Below, in pieces: positions 26,485 to 36,215 of a stretch of 64,000 nucleotides of DNA. The DNA is from Pseudomonas sp. CCC3.1 (lineage in GTDB: Bacteria; Pseudomonadota; Gammaproteobacteria; Pseudomonadales; Pseudomonadaceae): contig NZ_CP133778.1 of NCBI RefSeq assembly GCF_034347405.1, forward strand, positions 930,001 to 994,000, read 5' to 3'. The number at the start of each line of letters is the position of its first letter. Within the stretch, counting starts at the first letter, position 1. A program made the translations under genes and the position numbers. The notes beneath the pieces are model-generated. The model saw nothing but the letters and a program-made list of their open reading frames with translations, was not told where the DNA came from and made no database searches.

Positions 26485-26901
26485 TCAGTGCTGTGGGCTG
26501 TCTTGGTCGGTCGGCAACGCCATGAACTGTTTTTCTTGATTCCAGTCGAACGGCTCGCCGTTTTCCTCGGCTTCAAAGCGGCGTTCTTCCAACTTCTCAT
26601 ACAAGTCCAGTTCTTCATCGGCCAGGAAGTTGAAGCAGGAGCCGCCGAAGAACCACAACAGATCACGCGGCACAACGTGGGCGATCTGCGGGTAGCGTTC
26701 GATCACCTGGCAGAGGATGTCCTGGCCCAGGTACTGGCTTTCATCAAAATCGGTCAACAGACCGGCTTTCATTTCATCGAAGCGTTCAATAAACAGCGCA
26801 TGGCTTTCTTCCGGGATTTGCTCGGCGTCACCGACGGCAACCAGGATGCTGCGCAGCATATCGAGCAGGGCGAGATTGTGGTTGAGGTCATTAGTGGCCA
26901 T
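26485..26901 (-). CDS. Conserved hypothetical protein, PA2817 family
   Basis: 138 residues, acidic, rich in leucine and aromatic residues (DLLWFFGGSCFNFLADEELD). No signal peptide or membrane helix. I believe it matches the small Pseudomonas family named after PA2817, found beside the fadE-like acyl-CoA dehydrogenase gene. Function unknown. The preceding gene (fadE) is on the same strand with a 62-base gap, so co-transcription is possible. Confidence 0.75.
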   Translation of the reverse strand: MATNDLNHNLALLDMLRSILVAVGDAEQIPEESHALFIERFDEMKAGLLTDFDESQYLGQDILCQVIERYPQIAHVVPRDLLWFFGGSCFNFLADEELDLYEKLEERRFEAEENGEPFDWNQEKQFMALPTDQDSPQH

Positions 26902-26963
26902 GGTGGAGTCCTCTAGAGCAAAACGGGCGCGAGAGTATAAAGCCCTGCGCGCCCGCTGTCCTG

Positions 26964-29411
26964 CTAGCGAATCTTTCCTTCGCTGTGGGTGAGTGCTTCC
27001 TTGGCGAAGTCATCCACATCAATCACCTTGCGCCGCGCGGCTTCGGCGGCATGCAGGGTTTGTGCTTCAGCCGGTTGCAAAATGCCCGCGTGCAGCGCCG
27101 AATCGATGGACGGTTCGCCCGGCACTGGTTTGAGCTGGCCGCTTTTCAGTGCTTCGTGGAGTTTTTTGTGCAGTGGGCGAGCGGCGCTCAACAGGTCAGA
27201 CGCGTGTTGCAGGGCGCCCACGGCGTCATCCGGTGATTGCGGACGGTAGCAGCCTGCAAGTACCGCTTCCAGGGTTGGATCGCCTTTGGCACGGCCCAAT
27301 ACGGCGGCGACTTCAGCATCCAGTGCATCCGATGGCCCGGTGTGGCGGCGGCCAAACGGGAACACAACCCCGCGCAGCAAGAAGCCCAGAGGCCGACTCG
27401 GGAAGTTTTTCAGCAGTTCGTCCAGCGCCCGCTCCGAATGGCCGAGGCTTTCTTCCATGGCCCACTTGAACAGCGGGTTGAGGTGCTCCGGCGAGTCGAG
27501 GTCGTGATAACGCTTGAGCGCCGCAGAGGCCAGGTACATATGGCTCAACACGTCGCCCAGACGCGCTGACAAACGCTCGCGGCGCTTAAGCTCGCCACCC
27601 AGCAGCATCATGCTCAGGTCGGCAAGCAGCGCAAAGGCGGCTGCCTGACGATTCAGGGCGCGGAAGTAACCTTGGCTCAGTGTGTTGCCGGGAGCGTGTT
27701 CAAAACGGCCCAGGCCCAGGTTCAAGACCAGGGTGCTGGCGGCGTTGCTAATGGCAAAACCGATGTGTTTGAGCAAGAGGCCGTCAAACTCGATCAGGGC
27801 CTGATCGCGGTCTTCACGCGCGGCCAGGGCCATTTCCTTGAGCACAAACGGGTGGCAGCGTATCGCGCCCTGACCAAAGATCATCAGGTTGCGCGACAGG
27901 ATATTGGCCCCCTCCACCGTGATAAAAATCGGCGCGCCCTGCCAGTTGCGGCCCAGGTAGTTGTTGGGCCCCATGATGATGCCCTTGCCGCCGTGCACGT
28001 CCATCGCATGGCTGATGCATTCGCGGCCGCGCTCGGTCAGGTGGTACTTGAGGATCGCCGACAGCACCGAGGGTTTCTCGCCCAGATCCACCGCATTGGC
28101 GGTCAGCATGCGTGCGCTGTCCATCAGCCAAGCGTTACCGCCAATGCGCGCCAAGGCTTCTTGAATGCCTTCAAAGGCAGCCAATGGCACATTGAATTGC
28201 TCGCGAACCTGCGCGTATTGCCCGGTGACCAGGCTGGTGAACTTGGCCGCGCCCGTGCCGACTGCCGGCAACGAAATTGAACGCCCGACCGACAGGCAAT
28301 TCATCAGCATCATCCAGCCTTTGCCGAGCATCTCCTTGCCGCCGATCAGGTAGCTCAGGGGGATAAACACGTCTTTACCCGAGTTCGGGCCGTTCATGAA
28401 CGCGGCGCCCAGTGGCAAGTGCCGACGACCGATTTCAACGCCGGGTGTGTCAGTGGGGATCAGCGCCAGGCTGATGCCCAGGTCCTCTTTGTCGCCCAGC
28501 AAGTGCTCAGGGTCGTGTGCCTTGAACGCCAGGCCGAGCAGGGTGGCGACGGGGCCGAGAGTGATGTAGCGCTTTTCCCAGTTCAGGCGCAGACCAATGA
28601 CTTCTTCGCCTTGCCATTGGCCTTTGCAAATGATCCCGGTGTCGGGCATCGCCCCGGCGTCGGAACCTGCCAGCGGGCCGGTGAGGGCAAAACATGGAAT
28701 GTCGTCGCCGCGTGCCAGACGCGGCAGGTAATGATTACGCTGTTCGTCGGTGCCGTAATGCAGCAGCAGTTCTGCCGGGCCGAGGGAGTTGGGCACCATG
28801 ACGGTGGACGCCAGGTCGCCGCTGCGGGTAGCGAGTTTCATCGCGACTTGCGAGTGGGCGTACGCCGAGAACCCCTTGCCGCCGAACGACTTGGGAATGA
28901 TCAGGGCAAAGAACCCGTGAGTCTTGATATGCGCCCACGCTTCAGGCGGCAGGTCCATGGCCTGGCCGATTTCCCAGTCGCTGACCATCGCGCACAGTTC
29001 TTCGGTCGGGCCGTCGATGAATGCCTGTTCCTCTTCGGTCAACTGAACCTTGGGGTAAGCCAGCAACTGATCCCAGTCGGGGCGCCCGCTGAACAGTTCG
29101 CCATCCCACCATACGGTCCCGGCGTCGATGGCGTCGCGTTCGGTTTGCGACATCGGCGGCAGCGTTTTTTGAAACCAGCTGAACAGCGGAGCGGTGAACA
29201 GCTTGCGTCGCAGATCAGGCAATAACAGCAAGGCCGCTGGCGCTGCCAGCAACACCCACAACAGCACCAGCACCCAAATCGGCGCATGGCTGAAAAAGTC
29301 CATTATCAGCAGATAAATCGCCACCACGGCAATCGCCGTCAGGGGCGCAACGCGGCGATGAGCCAACCAGGCTACGCCAACGATCAACACCACAATCCAC
29401 AACAAAAGCAT
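26964..29411 (-). CDS. fadE: Acyl-CoA dehydrogenase FadE
   Basis: 815 residues from ATG 29411 (GGAGG seven bases upstream on the minus strand), the length of E. coli FadE (814). Two to three N-terminal membrane helices (MLLLWIVVLIVGVAWLAHRR, then IWVLVLLWVLLAAPAALLLL), a long acyl-CoA dehydrogenase core (CFALTGPLAGSDAGAMPDTG and DVHGGKGIIMGPNNYLGR are diagnostic), and a C-terminal DUF1974-type region. Catalyses the first FAD-dependent step of fatty-acid beta-oxidation at the membrane. Divergent from the GST gene. Confidence 0.95.
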   Translation of the reverse strand: MLLLWIVVLIVGVAWLAHRRVAPLTAIAVVAIYLLIMDFFSHAPIWVLVLLWVLLAAPAALLLLPDLRRKLFTAPLFSWFQKTLPPMSQTERDAIDAGTVWWDGELFSGRPDWDQLLAYPKVQLTEEEQAFIDGPTEELCAMVSDWEIGQAMDLPPEAWAHIKTHGFFALIIPKSFGGKGFSAYAHSQVAMKLATRSGDLASTVMVPNSLGPAELLLHYGTDEQRNHYLPRLARGDDIPCFALTGPLAGSDAGAMPDTGIICKGQWQGEEVIGLRLNWEKRYITLGPVATLLGLAFKAHDPEHLLGDKEDLGISLALIPTDTPGVEIGRRHLPLGAAFMNGPNSGKDVFIPLSYLIGGKEMLGKGWMMLMNCLSVGRSISLPAVGTGAAKFTSLVTGQYAQVREQFNVPLAAFEGIQEALARIGGNAWLMDSARMLTANAVDLGEKPSVLSAILKYHLTERGRECISHAMDVHGGKGIIMGPNNYLGRNWQGAPIFITVEGANILSRNLMIFGQGAIRCHPFVLKEMALAAREDRDQALIEFDGLLLKHIGFAISNAASTLVLNLGLGRFEHAPGNTLSQGYFRALNRQAAAFALLADLSMMLLGGELKRRERLSARLGDVLSHMYLASAALKRYHDLDSPEHLNPLFKWAMEESLGHSERALDELLKNFPSRPLGFLLRGVVFPFGRRHTGPSDALDAEVAAVLGRAKGDPTLEAVLAGCYRPQSPDDAVGALQHASDLLSAARPLHKKLHEALKSGQLKPVPGEPSIDSALHAGILQPAEAQTLHAAEAARRKVIDVDDFAKEALTHSEGKIR

Positions 29412-29559
29412 ATCCAATCCTCCGTGAAGCCAAGCGGGCACCCGTGTGAGCTTAGTCGCAACTCTTGAGCGAGGTCGTTCAATAGTGACCGTGTTCAAGA
29501 GGCGCAGTTCATCTTCACGGCGTAGACTGCTGCGGCGTCTATCAATCAGGAGTTGGATC

Positions 29560-30183
29560 ATGCTGAAAGTGTGGGGTCGCAAGAATTCGTCAAATGTCAG
29601 GAAAGCGCTGTGGTGTGTTGAAGAGTTGGCGTTGGCGTATGTCAGAGAAGAGGCGGGTGGTGCGTTTGGAGTCGTTAACAGCCCTGAATACCGAGCGTTG
29701 AACCCAAATGGCCAAGTGCCCGTGATCGACGATGATGGCTTTGTGTTGTGGGAATCGAACACCATCGTGCGTTATCTGAGCGCGCAATACGGGGCGGATA
29801 CATCGTGGTATCCGACGGATGTTCGGGTCCGGGCTCAAGCTGACAAGTGGATGGACTGGACCACTTCGTCCTTTGCTGGCGCCTTTCGTGATGTGTTTTG
29901 GGGCGTCTTGCGCACCCCGGCCGAGCAGCAGGATTGGGACAAAATAAACGCTTCAATCAACGTCTGCGCCAAATTGCTGGCGATCCCTGATCAGGCGTTG
30001 TCTGAAAAGCCTTACCTGTCGGGCGACGAAATCGGCATGGGCGACATCCCGCTGGGGTCGTTCATCTACGCCTGGTTTGAAATGCCCATCGAACGCCCGC
30101 CCTTGCCGCATCTGCACGCCTGGTATGAGCGCCTGAAGCTGCGTCCGGCCTACCGCAATGCCGTTATGACTGCGTTGACTTAA
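29560..30183 (+). CDS. Glutathione S-transferase family protein
   Basis: 207 residues from ATG 29560 (AGGAG upstream). Thioredoxin-like N-domain with RKNSSNVRKALW (serine-type glutathione site) and the LNPNGQVPVIDDDG-WESNTIVRYL segment that binds glutathione, then an all-helical C-domain (about residues 90-205). Cytosolic conjugating or reductase activity; substrate unknown. Divergent from fadE and upstream of the YadGH-type ABC pair. Confidence 0.93.
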   Translation: MLKVWGRKNSSNVRKALWCVEELALAYVREEAGGAFGVVNSPEYRALNPNGQVPVIDDDGFVLWESNTIVRYLSAQYGADTSWYPTDVRVRAQADKWMDWTTSSFAGAFRDVFWGVLRTPAEQQDWDKINASINVCAKLLAIPDQALSEKPYLSGDEIGMGDIPLGSFIYAWFEMPIERPPLPHLHAWYERLKLRPAYRNAVMTALT

Positions 30184-30329
30184 TAGCCATTATTAATACG
30201 GGCGACTGTACTTGTGCGGCGAGGCCAAGCACCATGCAGCGTGTTTAACGGCTTTGTCGGACTTGTCTTACTGACAGTTCGCCCTTATTGAGTCATCCAT
30301 CTTCTCCCCATCTTGGTGCGTAATCCGAT

Positions 30330-31262
30330 ATGAGTTCCGCTCTGTCCATACGGCAGCTAACCAAAACCTACGGCAACGGTTTCCAGGCCCTGAGTGGTAT
30401 CGATCTGGATGTTGCTGAAGGTGACTTTTTCGCCTTGCTAGGCCCTAACGGTGCTGGCAAGTCCACGACAATCGGTATTCTCTCGACCCTGGTCAACAAA
30501 ACCAGCGGCACCGTGAATATCTTTGGCCATGACCTGGACCGTAACCCGGCTGCGCTTAAGCGCAGCATCGGTGTGGTGCCGCAGGAGTTCAATTTCAACC
30601 AGTTTGAAAAGACCTTCGACATCGTCGTGACCCAAGCGGGGTACTACGGTATTCCGGCAAAAATCGCCAAGGAACGCGCCGAAAAGTACCTGACGCAGTT
30701 GGGGCTTTGGGACAAGCGCGATACGCCTTCGCGTTCATTGTCGGGTGGCATGAAACGCCGTCTGATGATTGCCCGTGCGCTGGTGCATGAGCCGCGTCTG
30801 CTGATTCTCGATGAGCCGACGGCGGGCGTAGACATTGAGCTGCGTCGCTCAATGTGGACCTTCCTCACTGAGTTGAATGAGCAGGGCACCACCATCATCC
30901 TCACCACGCATTACCTGGAAGAGGCTGAGCAGTTGTGCCGCAACATCGGCATCATCGACCACGGCACCATTGTTGAAAACACCAGCATGCGCCAGTTGCT
31001 GGGTCAGCTGCATGTCGAAACCTTCTTGCTTGATTTGAAAAATCCACTGGCAGTCGCTCCGCAGTTGATCGGTTACCCGAGCCAATTGCTGGATGGCAGC
31101 ACACTGGAAGTACAAGTCGACAAAGCGGTCGGCATTACCGGTTTGTTCACTCAATTGGCCGCGCAACACATCGAAGTGGTGAGTCTGCGCAATAAAACCA
31201 ATCGCCTTGAGGAGTTGTTCGTGTCGTTGGTCGAGAAAAACCTGACGAAGGTGGCGATATGA
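30330..31262 (+). CDS. ABC-2 type exporter ATP-binding protein (YadG-like)
   Basis: 310 residues. Walker A GPNGAGKST, Q-loop VVPQEFNFN, signature LSGGMKRRLMIARAL, Walker B LLILDEPTAGVD, and H-loop TTHYLEEAEQL. A C-terminal 90-residue extension follows the nucleotide-binding domain. Overlaps the next gene by four bases (ATGA). Family of YadG; the transported substrate is unknown. Confidence 0.94.
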   Translation: MSSALSIRQLTKTYGNGFQALSGIDLDVAEGDFFALLGPNGAGKSTTIGILSTLVNKTSGTVNIFGHDLDRNPAALKRSIGVVPQEFNFNQFEKTFDIVVTQAGYYGIPAKIAKERAEKYLTQLGLWDKRDTPSRSLSGGMKRRLMIARALVHEPRLLILDEPTAGVDIELRRSMWTFLTELNEQGTTIILTTHYLEEAEQLCRNIGIIDHGTIVENTSMRQLLGQLHVETFLLDLKNPLAVAPQLIGYPSQLLDGSTLEVQVDKAVGITGLFTQLAAQHIEVVSLRNKTNRLEELFVSLVEKNLTKVAI

Positions 31263-32038
31263 GCTCGGAGCTGCGCCCCAACCTGGTTGCGTTAAACACC
31301 ATTATTTATCGTGAAGTACGCCGCTTTACCCGCATTTGGCCGCAAACCTTGCTGCCGCCTGCGATCACCATGGTCTTGTACTTTGTCATCTTTGGTAACC
31401 TGATCGGTCGGCAAATCGGTGATATGGGTGGTTTCACCTATATGGAGTACATCGTGCCGGGCTTGATCATGATGTCAGTGATCACCAACTCCTACGGCAA
31501 CGTGGTATCGAGTTTCTTCGGTGCCAAGTTCCAGCGCTCCATTGAGGAATTGATGGTGTCGCCGGTGTCGCCGCACACCATTCTGATTGGTTTTACTGTG
31601 GGCGGTATTCTGCGCGGTCTGATGGTCGGCGTGATCGTGACCTTGCTGTCGCTGTTTTTCACCCATTTGCAGGTGCATCACCTGGGCCTGACCATTGTGG
31701 TCGTGGTGCTGACAGCGACGATTTTCTCGTTGCTGGGGTTCATTAATGCCGTGTTTGCCCGAAACTTCGACGATATTTCGATTATCCCGACGTTCGTGCT
31801 GACGCCGTTGACCTACCTGGGCGGGGTGTTTTACTCGATTACCCTGCTGCCGCCCTTCTGGCAAACCGTGTCGCTTGCCAACCCGGTGCTGCACATGGTC
31901 AACGCCTTCCGCTTCGGTATTTTGGGTGTCTCGGACATCAAAATCAGCGTGGCACTGACCTTTATGGTCGTGGCGACGGTGGTGTTGTACATCGCTTGCG
32001 CGAAGCTGCTGGTCAGCGGCCGCGGGATGCGTCAATAA
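31259..32038 (+). CDS. ABC-2 type exporter permease (YadH-like)
   Basis: 259 residues, six membrane helices. The start overlaps the ATPase stop. Contains the ABC-2 signature region LGGVFYSITLLPPFWQTVS and N-terminal RRFTRIWPQTLLPP. Forms an export complex with the preceding ATPase; substrate unknown. Confidence 0.94.
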   Translation: MSSELRPNLVALNTIIYREVRRFTRIWPQTLLPPAITMVLYFVIFGNLIGRQIGDMGGFTYMEYIVPGLIMMSVITNSYGNVVSSFFGAKFQRSIEELMVSPVSPHTILIGFTVGGILRGLMVGVIVTLLSLFFTHLQVHHLGLTIVVVVLTATIFSLLGFINAVFARNFDDISIIPTFVLTPLTYLGGVFYSITLLPPFWQTVSLANPVLHMVNAFRFGILGVSDIKISVALTFMVVATVVLYIACAKLLVSGRGMRQ

Positions 32039-32043
32039 CCGCC

Positions 32044-32088
32044 AGTAGTCGCTGCCGCAGGCTGCGAAGGGTTGCGCAGCAGCCCGTT
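32044..32088. repeat. Short extragenic palindrome, copy 1
   Basis: AGTAGTCGCTGCCGCAGGCT followed by a GGGTTGC...GCAGCCC hairpin. A close copy lies at 35015-35058, also just after a gene end. Confidence 0.7.
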
Positions 32089-32114
32089 TCTCAACGCACC
32101 CGCAGCCCCACACA

Positions 32115-32140
32115 ACAAAGGCCCCACTCGGGGCCTTTGT
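32115..32140. terminator. Bidirectional terminator between yadH-like gene and DUF2062 gene
   Basis: Perfect stem ACAAAGGCCCC / GGGGCCTTTGT (32115-32125 with 32130-32140), ACTC loop, between convergent genes. Confidence 0.8.
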
Positions 32141-32655
32141 TATATGCGCTGGTTTTTCCGGCGCTTCCATTGACGATTCACCCACCATCGCCAGTACAGC
32201 ATGGTGAGGCCGTAAGCCACCCCTCCCAGCACCACGCCGCACACCACTGACCCCAACAAAAACGGCTGCCATACAGTCGAAAGCTGGCTGCTGATCCATT
32301 CCCACGTCAGTTCATCGGGCAAGCTGCGCGGGGGGACGTCCATGAGCCAGGCGCCGAGTTGATAAGTGCAATAAAAAACCGGGGGCATGGTAATCGGATT
32401 AGTCAGCCATACCAGGCTGACCGATATCGGCATGTTGCTGCGCACCGTGATAGCCAGACAGGCGGCCAACAGCATTTGGAAGGGAATGGGGATAAAGGCT
32501 GCAAAAATACCCACAGCCATGGCCCGTGAGGCGGAGTGGCGATTGAGGTGCCAGAGGTTAGGGTCATGCAGCAGGGTGCCCAAGAAACGTAAGGATTTGT
32601 GTTCCCTTATGCGGGCCGGATCTGGCATGAAACGTTTTATTAAACGCCTTGGCAT
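32140..32655 (-). CDS. DUF2062 membrane protein
   Basis: 171 residues with two or three hydrophobic segments (about 47-70 and 126-150) and the DUF2062 features RAMAVGIFAAFIPIPFQM and WLTNPITMPPVFY. Inner-membrane protein of unknown function. It is divergent from comEC, as I recall in P. aeruginosa. The C-terminus is strongly basic (WWVNRQWKRRKNQR). Confidence 0.9.
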   Translation of the reverse strand: MPRRLIKRFMPDPARIREHKSLRFLGTLLHDPNLWHLNRHSASRAMAVGIFAAFIPIPFQMLLAACLAITVRSNMPISVSLVWLTNPITMPPVFYCTYQLGAWLMDVPPRSLPDELTWEWISSQLSTVWQPFLLGSVVCGVVLGGVAYGLTMLYWRWWVNRQWKRRKNQRI

Positions 32656-32777
32656 GGGCTTCTCGCTCGTAGCAAGGGGGCAGTATGCCCAAATTATGCA
32701 GGCTGACTATTCAGACTTTGTGACAATTTTTTAGTCCCCGATACGCAATCCCGACTAATCCGTAGGCAAGGATTGCT

Positions 32778-35006
32778 TTGGATCGGGTTATGCACACAAG
32801 GATGTTGGCGCTGGCGTCGGGCTTGATTGCGTTGCGCTATTTACCGGTGATACCCGCCGTTGAGTGGGTGCTGCTGTTGCTGGGAGCAGGACTGCTGCTG
32901 TTGGGATTGCGTATGTATCCGCCCGGATTGTTTCTGTTGGGATTGGGCTGGGCCTGTGTTTCGGGGCAGTGGGCGCTTGATGATCGTTTGGCACCCGCGC
33001 TCGATGGTCGAACGCTGTGGGTCGAAGGGCGGGTTGTCGGTCTGCCGCAGCGTTCAGATGTGTCCGTGCGCTTTGAGTTGCAAGGCGCGCAATCACGGCA
33101 TGCCGAACTGCCCTCGACGCTGCGTCTGAGCTGGTACGGCGGGCCGCCGGTCAACAGTGGTGAGCGCTGGCGACTGGCGGTCAATCTCAAACGTCCCAAA
33201 GGGTTGTTGAACCCTCAAGGTTTTGATTTTCAGGCCTGGTTATTGGCGCAACGGGTTGGCGCCACAGGCACCATCAAAGAGGGGCAGCTATTGGCGCCAG
33301 CCCGTCACGCCTGGCGTGACGGCTTGCGTCAACAGTTGCTGCGCAGCGATGCCAATGGCCGGGCACCGTGGCTGGCGGCGCTGGTCATGGGCGACGGCTC
33401 GGGCTTGAGTCGCGAGGACTGGACGCTGCTGCAAGCGACCGGCACGGTGCATTTACTGGTGATATCGGGGCAGCACATTGGTCTGTTTTTCGGGTTGATC
33501 TACGGCCTGATCGCATTGCTGGCGCGTTATGGTCTGTGGCCGCGGCGACTGCCGTGGCTGCCTTGGGCCTGTGGTCTGGCCTTCGCAGGCGCGCTGGGCT
33601 ACGGCTTGCTCGCCGGTTTTGAAGTGCCGGTTCAGCGCGCCTGCGTGATGCTCGGGCTGGTGCTTATATGGCGTTTGCGGTTTCGGCACTTGGGCGCTTG
33701 GCTGCCTTTTTTACTCGCGCTTAATGCTGTGTTGATCGCTGAGCCACTGGCGAGCTTGATGCCTGGGTTCTGGTTGTCATTCGCGGCGGTCGCGGTGCTG
33801 ATATTGACCTTTGGTTCGCGCCTGGGCCCATGGGGTTGGAAGGCTGTGTGGCTTCGGCCTCAAGGCTTGATCGCTGTGGGACTGTTCCCGATGTTGTGGA
33901 TTCTGGGGTTGCCCATCAGCCTGAGCGGGCCGCTGGCCAACCTGCTGGCGGTGCCCTGGATCAGCCTGGCGGTACTGCCCACAGCCTTGTTGGGTACCTT
34001 ATTGTTGCCGGTGCCTTGGCTGGGTGACGGGTTGCTTTGGGTGGCGGGCGGATTACTCAATGGGCTCATCCACGGCCTGATGTTGCTGGCTGACACGGTC
34101 TCGCCCTGGTCACCCGCAACGGTGCCGCTTGGCATATGGCTGCTGTGTGCGGCGGGCGCCGTGATCCTGCTGCTGCCCGCCGGGATGGTGCTCAGGCCGT
34201 TGGGTTGGCCATTGGTGTTGCTGGCTGTATTTGCCGCGCGTGAGCAGATCCCTCATGGCCAGGTCGAGGTGTTGCAACTGGATGTCGGGCAGGGCCTGGC
34301 GATGGTATTGCGCACGCGGCATCACACGCTGCTGTATGACGCGGGTCCTAAAGTCCGGGACTTTGATCAAGGCGAGCGGGTGGTGGTCCCGGCGCTGCGA
34401 TCCATGGGCATTGGCACGCTGGATATGATGCTGCTCAGCCATGCCGACTCGGATCACGCGGGCGGCGCGCTGGCGGTGCAGCGGGCGATGAAGGTGATGC
34501 GGGTGGTGAGCGGCGATGTGCCCGGACTGCCTGAGTCGCTGAAGGCGCAACCTTGTACGAGCGAGGACAGTTGGGAGTGGGACGGGGTGAGGTTTTCGTT
34601 GTGGCAATGGCCCGGTGCGACCGATGGCAATCAAAAATCCTGCGTACTGCACGTTGAAGCCAGCGACGAACGGTTGCTGTTGACCGGCGATATAGACATC
34701 CAGGCTGAGCGGGCCTTTATGGCCAGCCCGCTGGCGGTGCCCACGCAATGGCTGCAAGCACCGCACCATGGCAGCCGCACCTCTTCTTCAGCGGTTTTTC
34801 TAAAAAAACTGTCACCCGCCGCGGTCTTGATCTCTCGGGGGCACGGCAATACCTTTGGCCATCCGCATCCACAGGTGATGGCGCGCTATAAGGCGCTGGG
34901 CATGACCATCCTGGACAGCGCTGAGCAGGGGGCAATCCGTTTTCGGCTGGGCGCTTTCGGCGTGGCCGAAAGCCAGCGCGACCAACGGCGGTTTTGGCGA
35001 GACTAA
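32778..35006 (+). CDS. comEC: DNA internalization-related competence protein ComEC/Rec2
   Basis: 742 residues. The start is given as TTG 32778 because AAGGA lies six bases upstream; ATG 32790 is the alternative. An N-terminal soluble/OB-like domain, then a competence domain of many membrane helices (about 205-490), then a C-terminal metallo-beta-lactamase-like domain with LSHADSDHAGG, LLTGDID and APHHGSRTSS. Forms the inner-membrane DNA channel in transformable species and may degrade the non-transported strand. Full length, so not obviously degenerate. Confidence 0.93.
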   Translation: MDRVMHTRMLALASGLIALRYLPVIPAVEWVLLLLGAGLLLLGLRMYPPGLFLLGLGWACVSGQWALDDRLAPALDGRTLWVEGRVVGLPQRSDVSVRFELQGAQSRHAELPSTLRLSWYGGPPVNSGERWRLAVNLKRPKGLLNPQGFDFQAWLLAQRVGATGTIKEGQLLAPARHAWRDGLRQQLLRSDANGRAPWLAALVMGDGSGLSREDWTLLQATGTVHLLVISGQHIGLFFGLIYGLIALLARYGLWPRRLPWLPWACGLAFAGALGYGLLAGFEVPVQRACVMLGLVLIWRLRFRHLGAWLPFLLALNAVLIAEPLASLMPGFWLSFAAVAVLILTFGSRLGPWGWKAVWLRPQGLIAVGLFPMLWILGLPISLSGPLANLLAVPWISLAVLPTALLGTLLLPVPWLGDGLLWVAGGLLNGLIHGLMLLADTVSPWSPATVPLGIWLLCAAGAVILLLPAGMVLRPLGWPLVLLAVFAAREQIPHGQVEVLQLDVGQGLAMVLRTRHHTLLYDAGPKVRDFDQGERVVVPALRSMGIGTLDMMLLSHADSDHAGGALAVQRAMKVMRVVSGDVPGLPESLKAQPCTSEDSWEWDGVRFSLWQWPGATDGNQKSCVLHVEASDERLLLTGDIDIQAERAFMASPLAVPTQWLQAPHHGSRTSSSAVFLKKLSPAAVLISRGHGNTFGHPHPQVMARYKALGMTILDSAEQGAIRFRLGAFGVAESQRDQRRFWRD

Positions 35007-35014
35007 ACAAAACC

Positions 35015-35058
35015 GTAGTCGCTGCCGAAGGCTGCGAAGGGTTGCACAGCAACCCGTT
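35015..35058. repeat. Short extragenic palindrome, copy 2
   Basis: CGTAGTCGCTGCCGAAGGCT then a perfect GGGTTGC-ACA-GCAACCC hairpin, matching the copy at 32044-32088. Lies between comEC and the ExbB-type gene. Confidence 0.7.
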
Positions 35059-35154
35059 ATCCAGAGAGCGGCACACACGCTTAGCGTGTATACGTCATGG
35101 GAGCGTGGCTGCCCCTATGGTAAAGTGGCGCACTTTTTCGAGGGGATTGTCACT

Positions 35155-35790
35155 GTGTGGGAACTGGTCAAATCCGGCGGCTGGATGATGCTGCCGATCA
35201 TTCTGAGTTCTGTTGCCGCGCTGGGCATTATTGTCGAGCGTCTGTGGACCCTTCGCGCCAGTCGCGTGACCCCGCCGCACCTGCTCGGGCAGGTCTGGGT
35301 CTGGATCAAGGACAAGCAGCTGGACAAAGAAAAACTCAAGCTTCTGCGCGCGGATTCTCCGCTGGGTGAAATCCTGGCCGCTGGTCTGGCGAATTCCAAG
35401 CACGGTCGCGAGATCATGAAAGAGTGCATCGAAGAAGCCGCCGCCCGGGTTATCCACGAGCTGGAGCGCTACCTCAATGCCTTGGGCACGATTGCTGCGA
35501 TGGCGCCCTTGCTGGGCCTGTTGGGCACTGTATTGGGCATGATCGACATTTTCAGCGCCTTTATGGGCACGGGCATGACCACGAATGCGGCGGTGCTGGC
35601 GGGCGGTATTTCCAAGGCGCTGATCACCACTGCGGCAGGCTTGATGGTGGGGATCCCGGCCGTGTTCTTCCATCGCTTCTTGCAGCGTCGAGTTGACGAG
35701 CTGGTGGTCGGCATGGAGCAAGAAGCGATCAAGCTGGTTGAAGTGGTGCAGGGCGACCGCGAAGTCGACATGGTCGGGAGTAAAGCGTGA
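35155..35790 (+). CDS. MotA/TolQ/ExbB proton-channel family protein
   Basis: 211 residues from GTG 35155 (GAGGGG nine bases upstream); the start makes MWELVKSGGWMMLPIILSS. Three membrane helices (about 10-31, 120-141, 160-182) with the ExbB/TolQ signature LGTIAAMAPLLGLLGTVLGM and ISKALITTAAGL. Pairs with the following ExbD-type protein to use the proton gradient. Operon with lpxK suggests a role in lipid A/envelope transport rather than TonB, but that is inference. Confidence 0.93.
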   Translation: MWELVKSGGWMMLPIILSSVAALGIIVERLWTLRASRVTPPHLLGQVWVWIKDKQLDKEKLKLLRADSPLGEILAAGLANSKHGREIMKECIEEAAARVIHELERYLNALGTIAAMAPLLGLLGTVLGMIDIFSAFMGTGMTTNAAVLAGGISKALITTAAGLMVGIPAVFFHRFLQRRVDELVVGMEQEAIKLVEVVQGDREVDMVGSKA

Positions 35791-36215
35791 AGTTTCGCCG
35801 CAAGCCACGAGAAACGGTCGACATTAACCTCGCGTCGCTGATCGACGTGGTGTTCATCTTGCTGCTGTTCTTTGTCGTGACCACCACGTTCACCCGCGAA
35901 ACGCAGCTGCGCGTCGATTTGCCGGAGGCCGTCAGCGGCACACCAAGCGAAGACCAGAACACCAAGCTGCTGGACATCGCCATCAGTGCCGATGGGGTGT
36001 TTTCGGTGAACAATCAGTTGCTGCCGAAAAACGATCTGGCGAGTTTGATGGATGCGTTGCACAGCGCCTCAGGTGGTGATACCAGCCTGCCGGTGTCGAT
36101 CAGTGCAGACGGCAAGGCGCAGCATCAGTTCGTTATCACGGCGATGGACGCAGCCGGCAAGCTCGGTTTCAGCCATTTGCGCATGACCACTGTTGAGACG
36201 CAGGCGACGCCCTGA
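35787..36215 (+). CDS. ExbD/TolR family protein
   Basis: 142 residues, GTG start overlapping the ExbB stop by four bases. Single membrane helix about residues 14-36 with the essential aspartate in NLASLIDVVFILLLFF, then a periplasmic domain. Partner of the upstream ExbB-type protein; overlaps lpxK by one base. Confidence 0.93.
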   Translation: MKFRRKPRETVDINLASLIDVVFILLLFFVVTTTFTRETQLRVDLPEAVSGTPSEDQNTKLLDIAISADGVFSVNNQLLPKNDLASLMDALHSASGGDTSLPVSISADGKAQHQFVITAMDAAGKLGFSHLRMTTVETQATP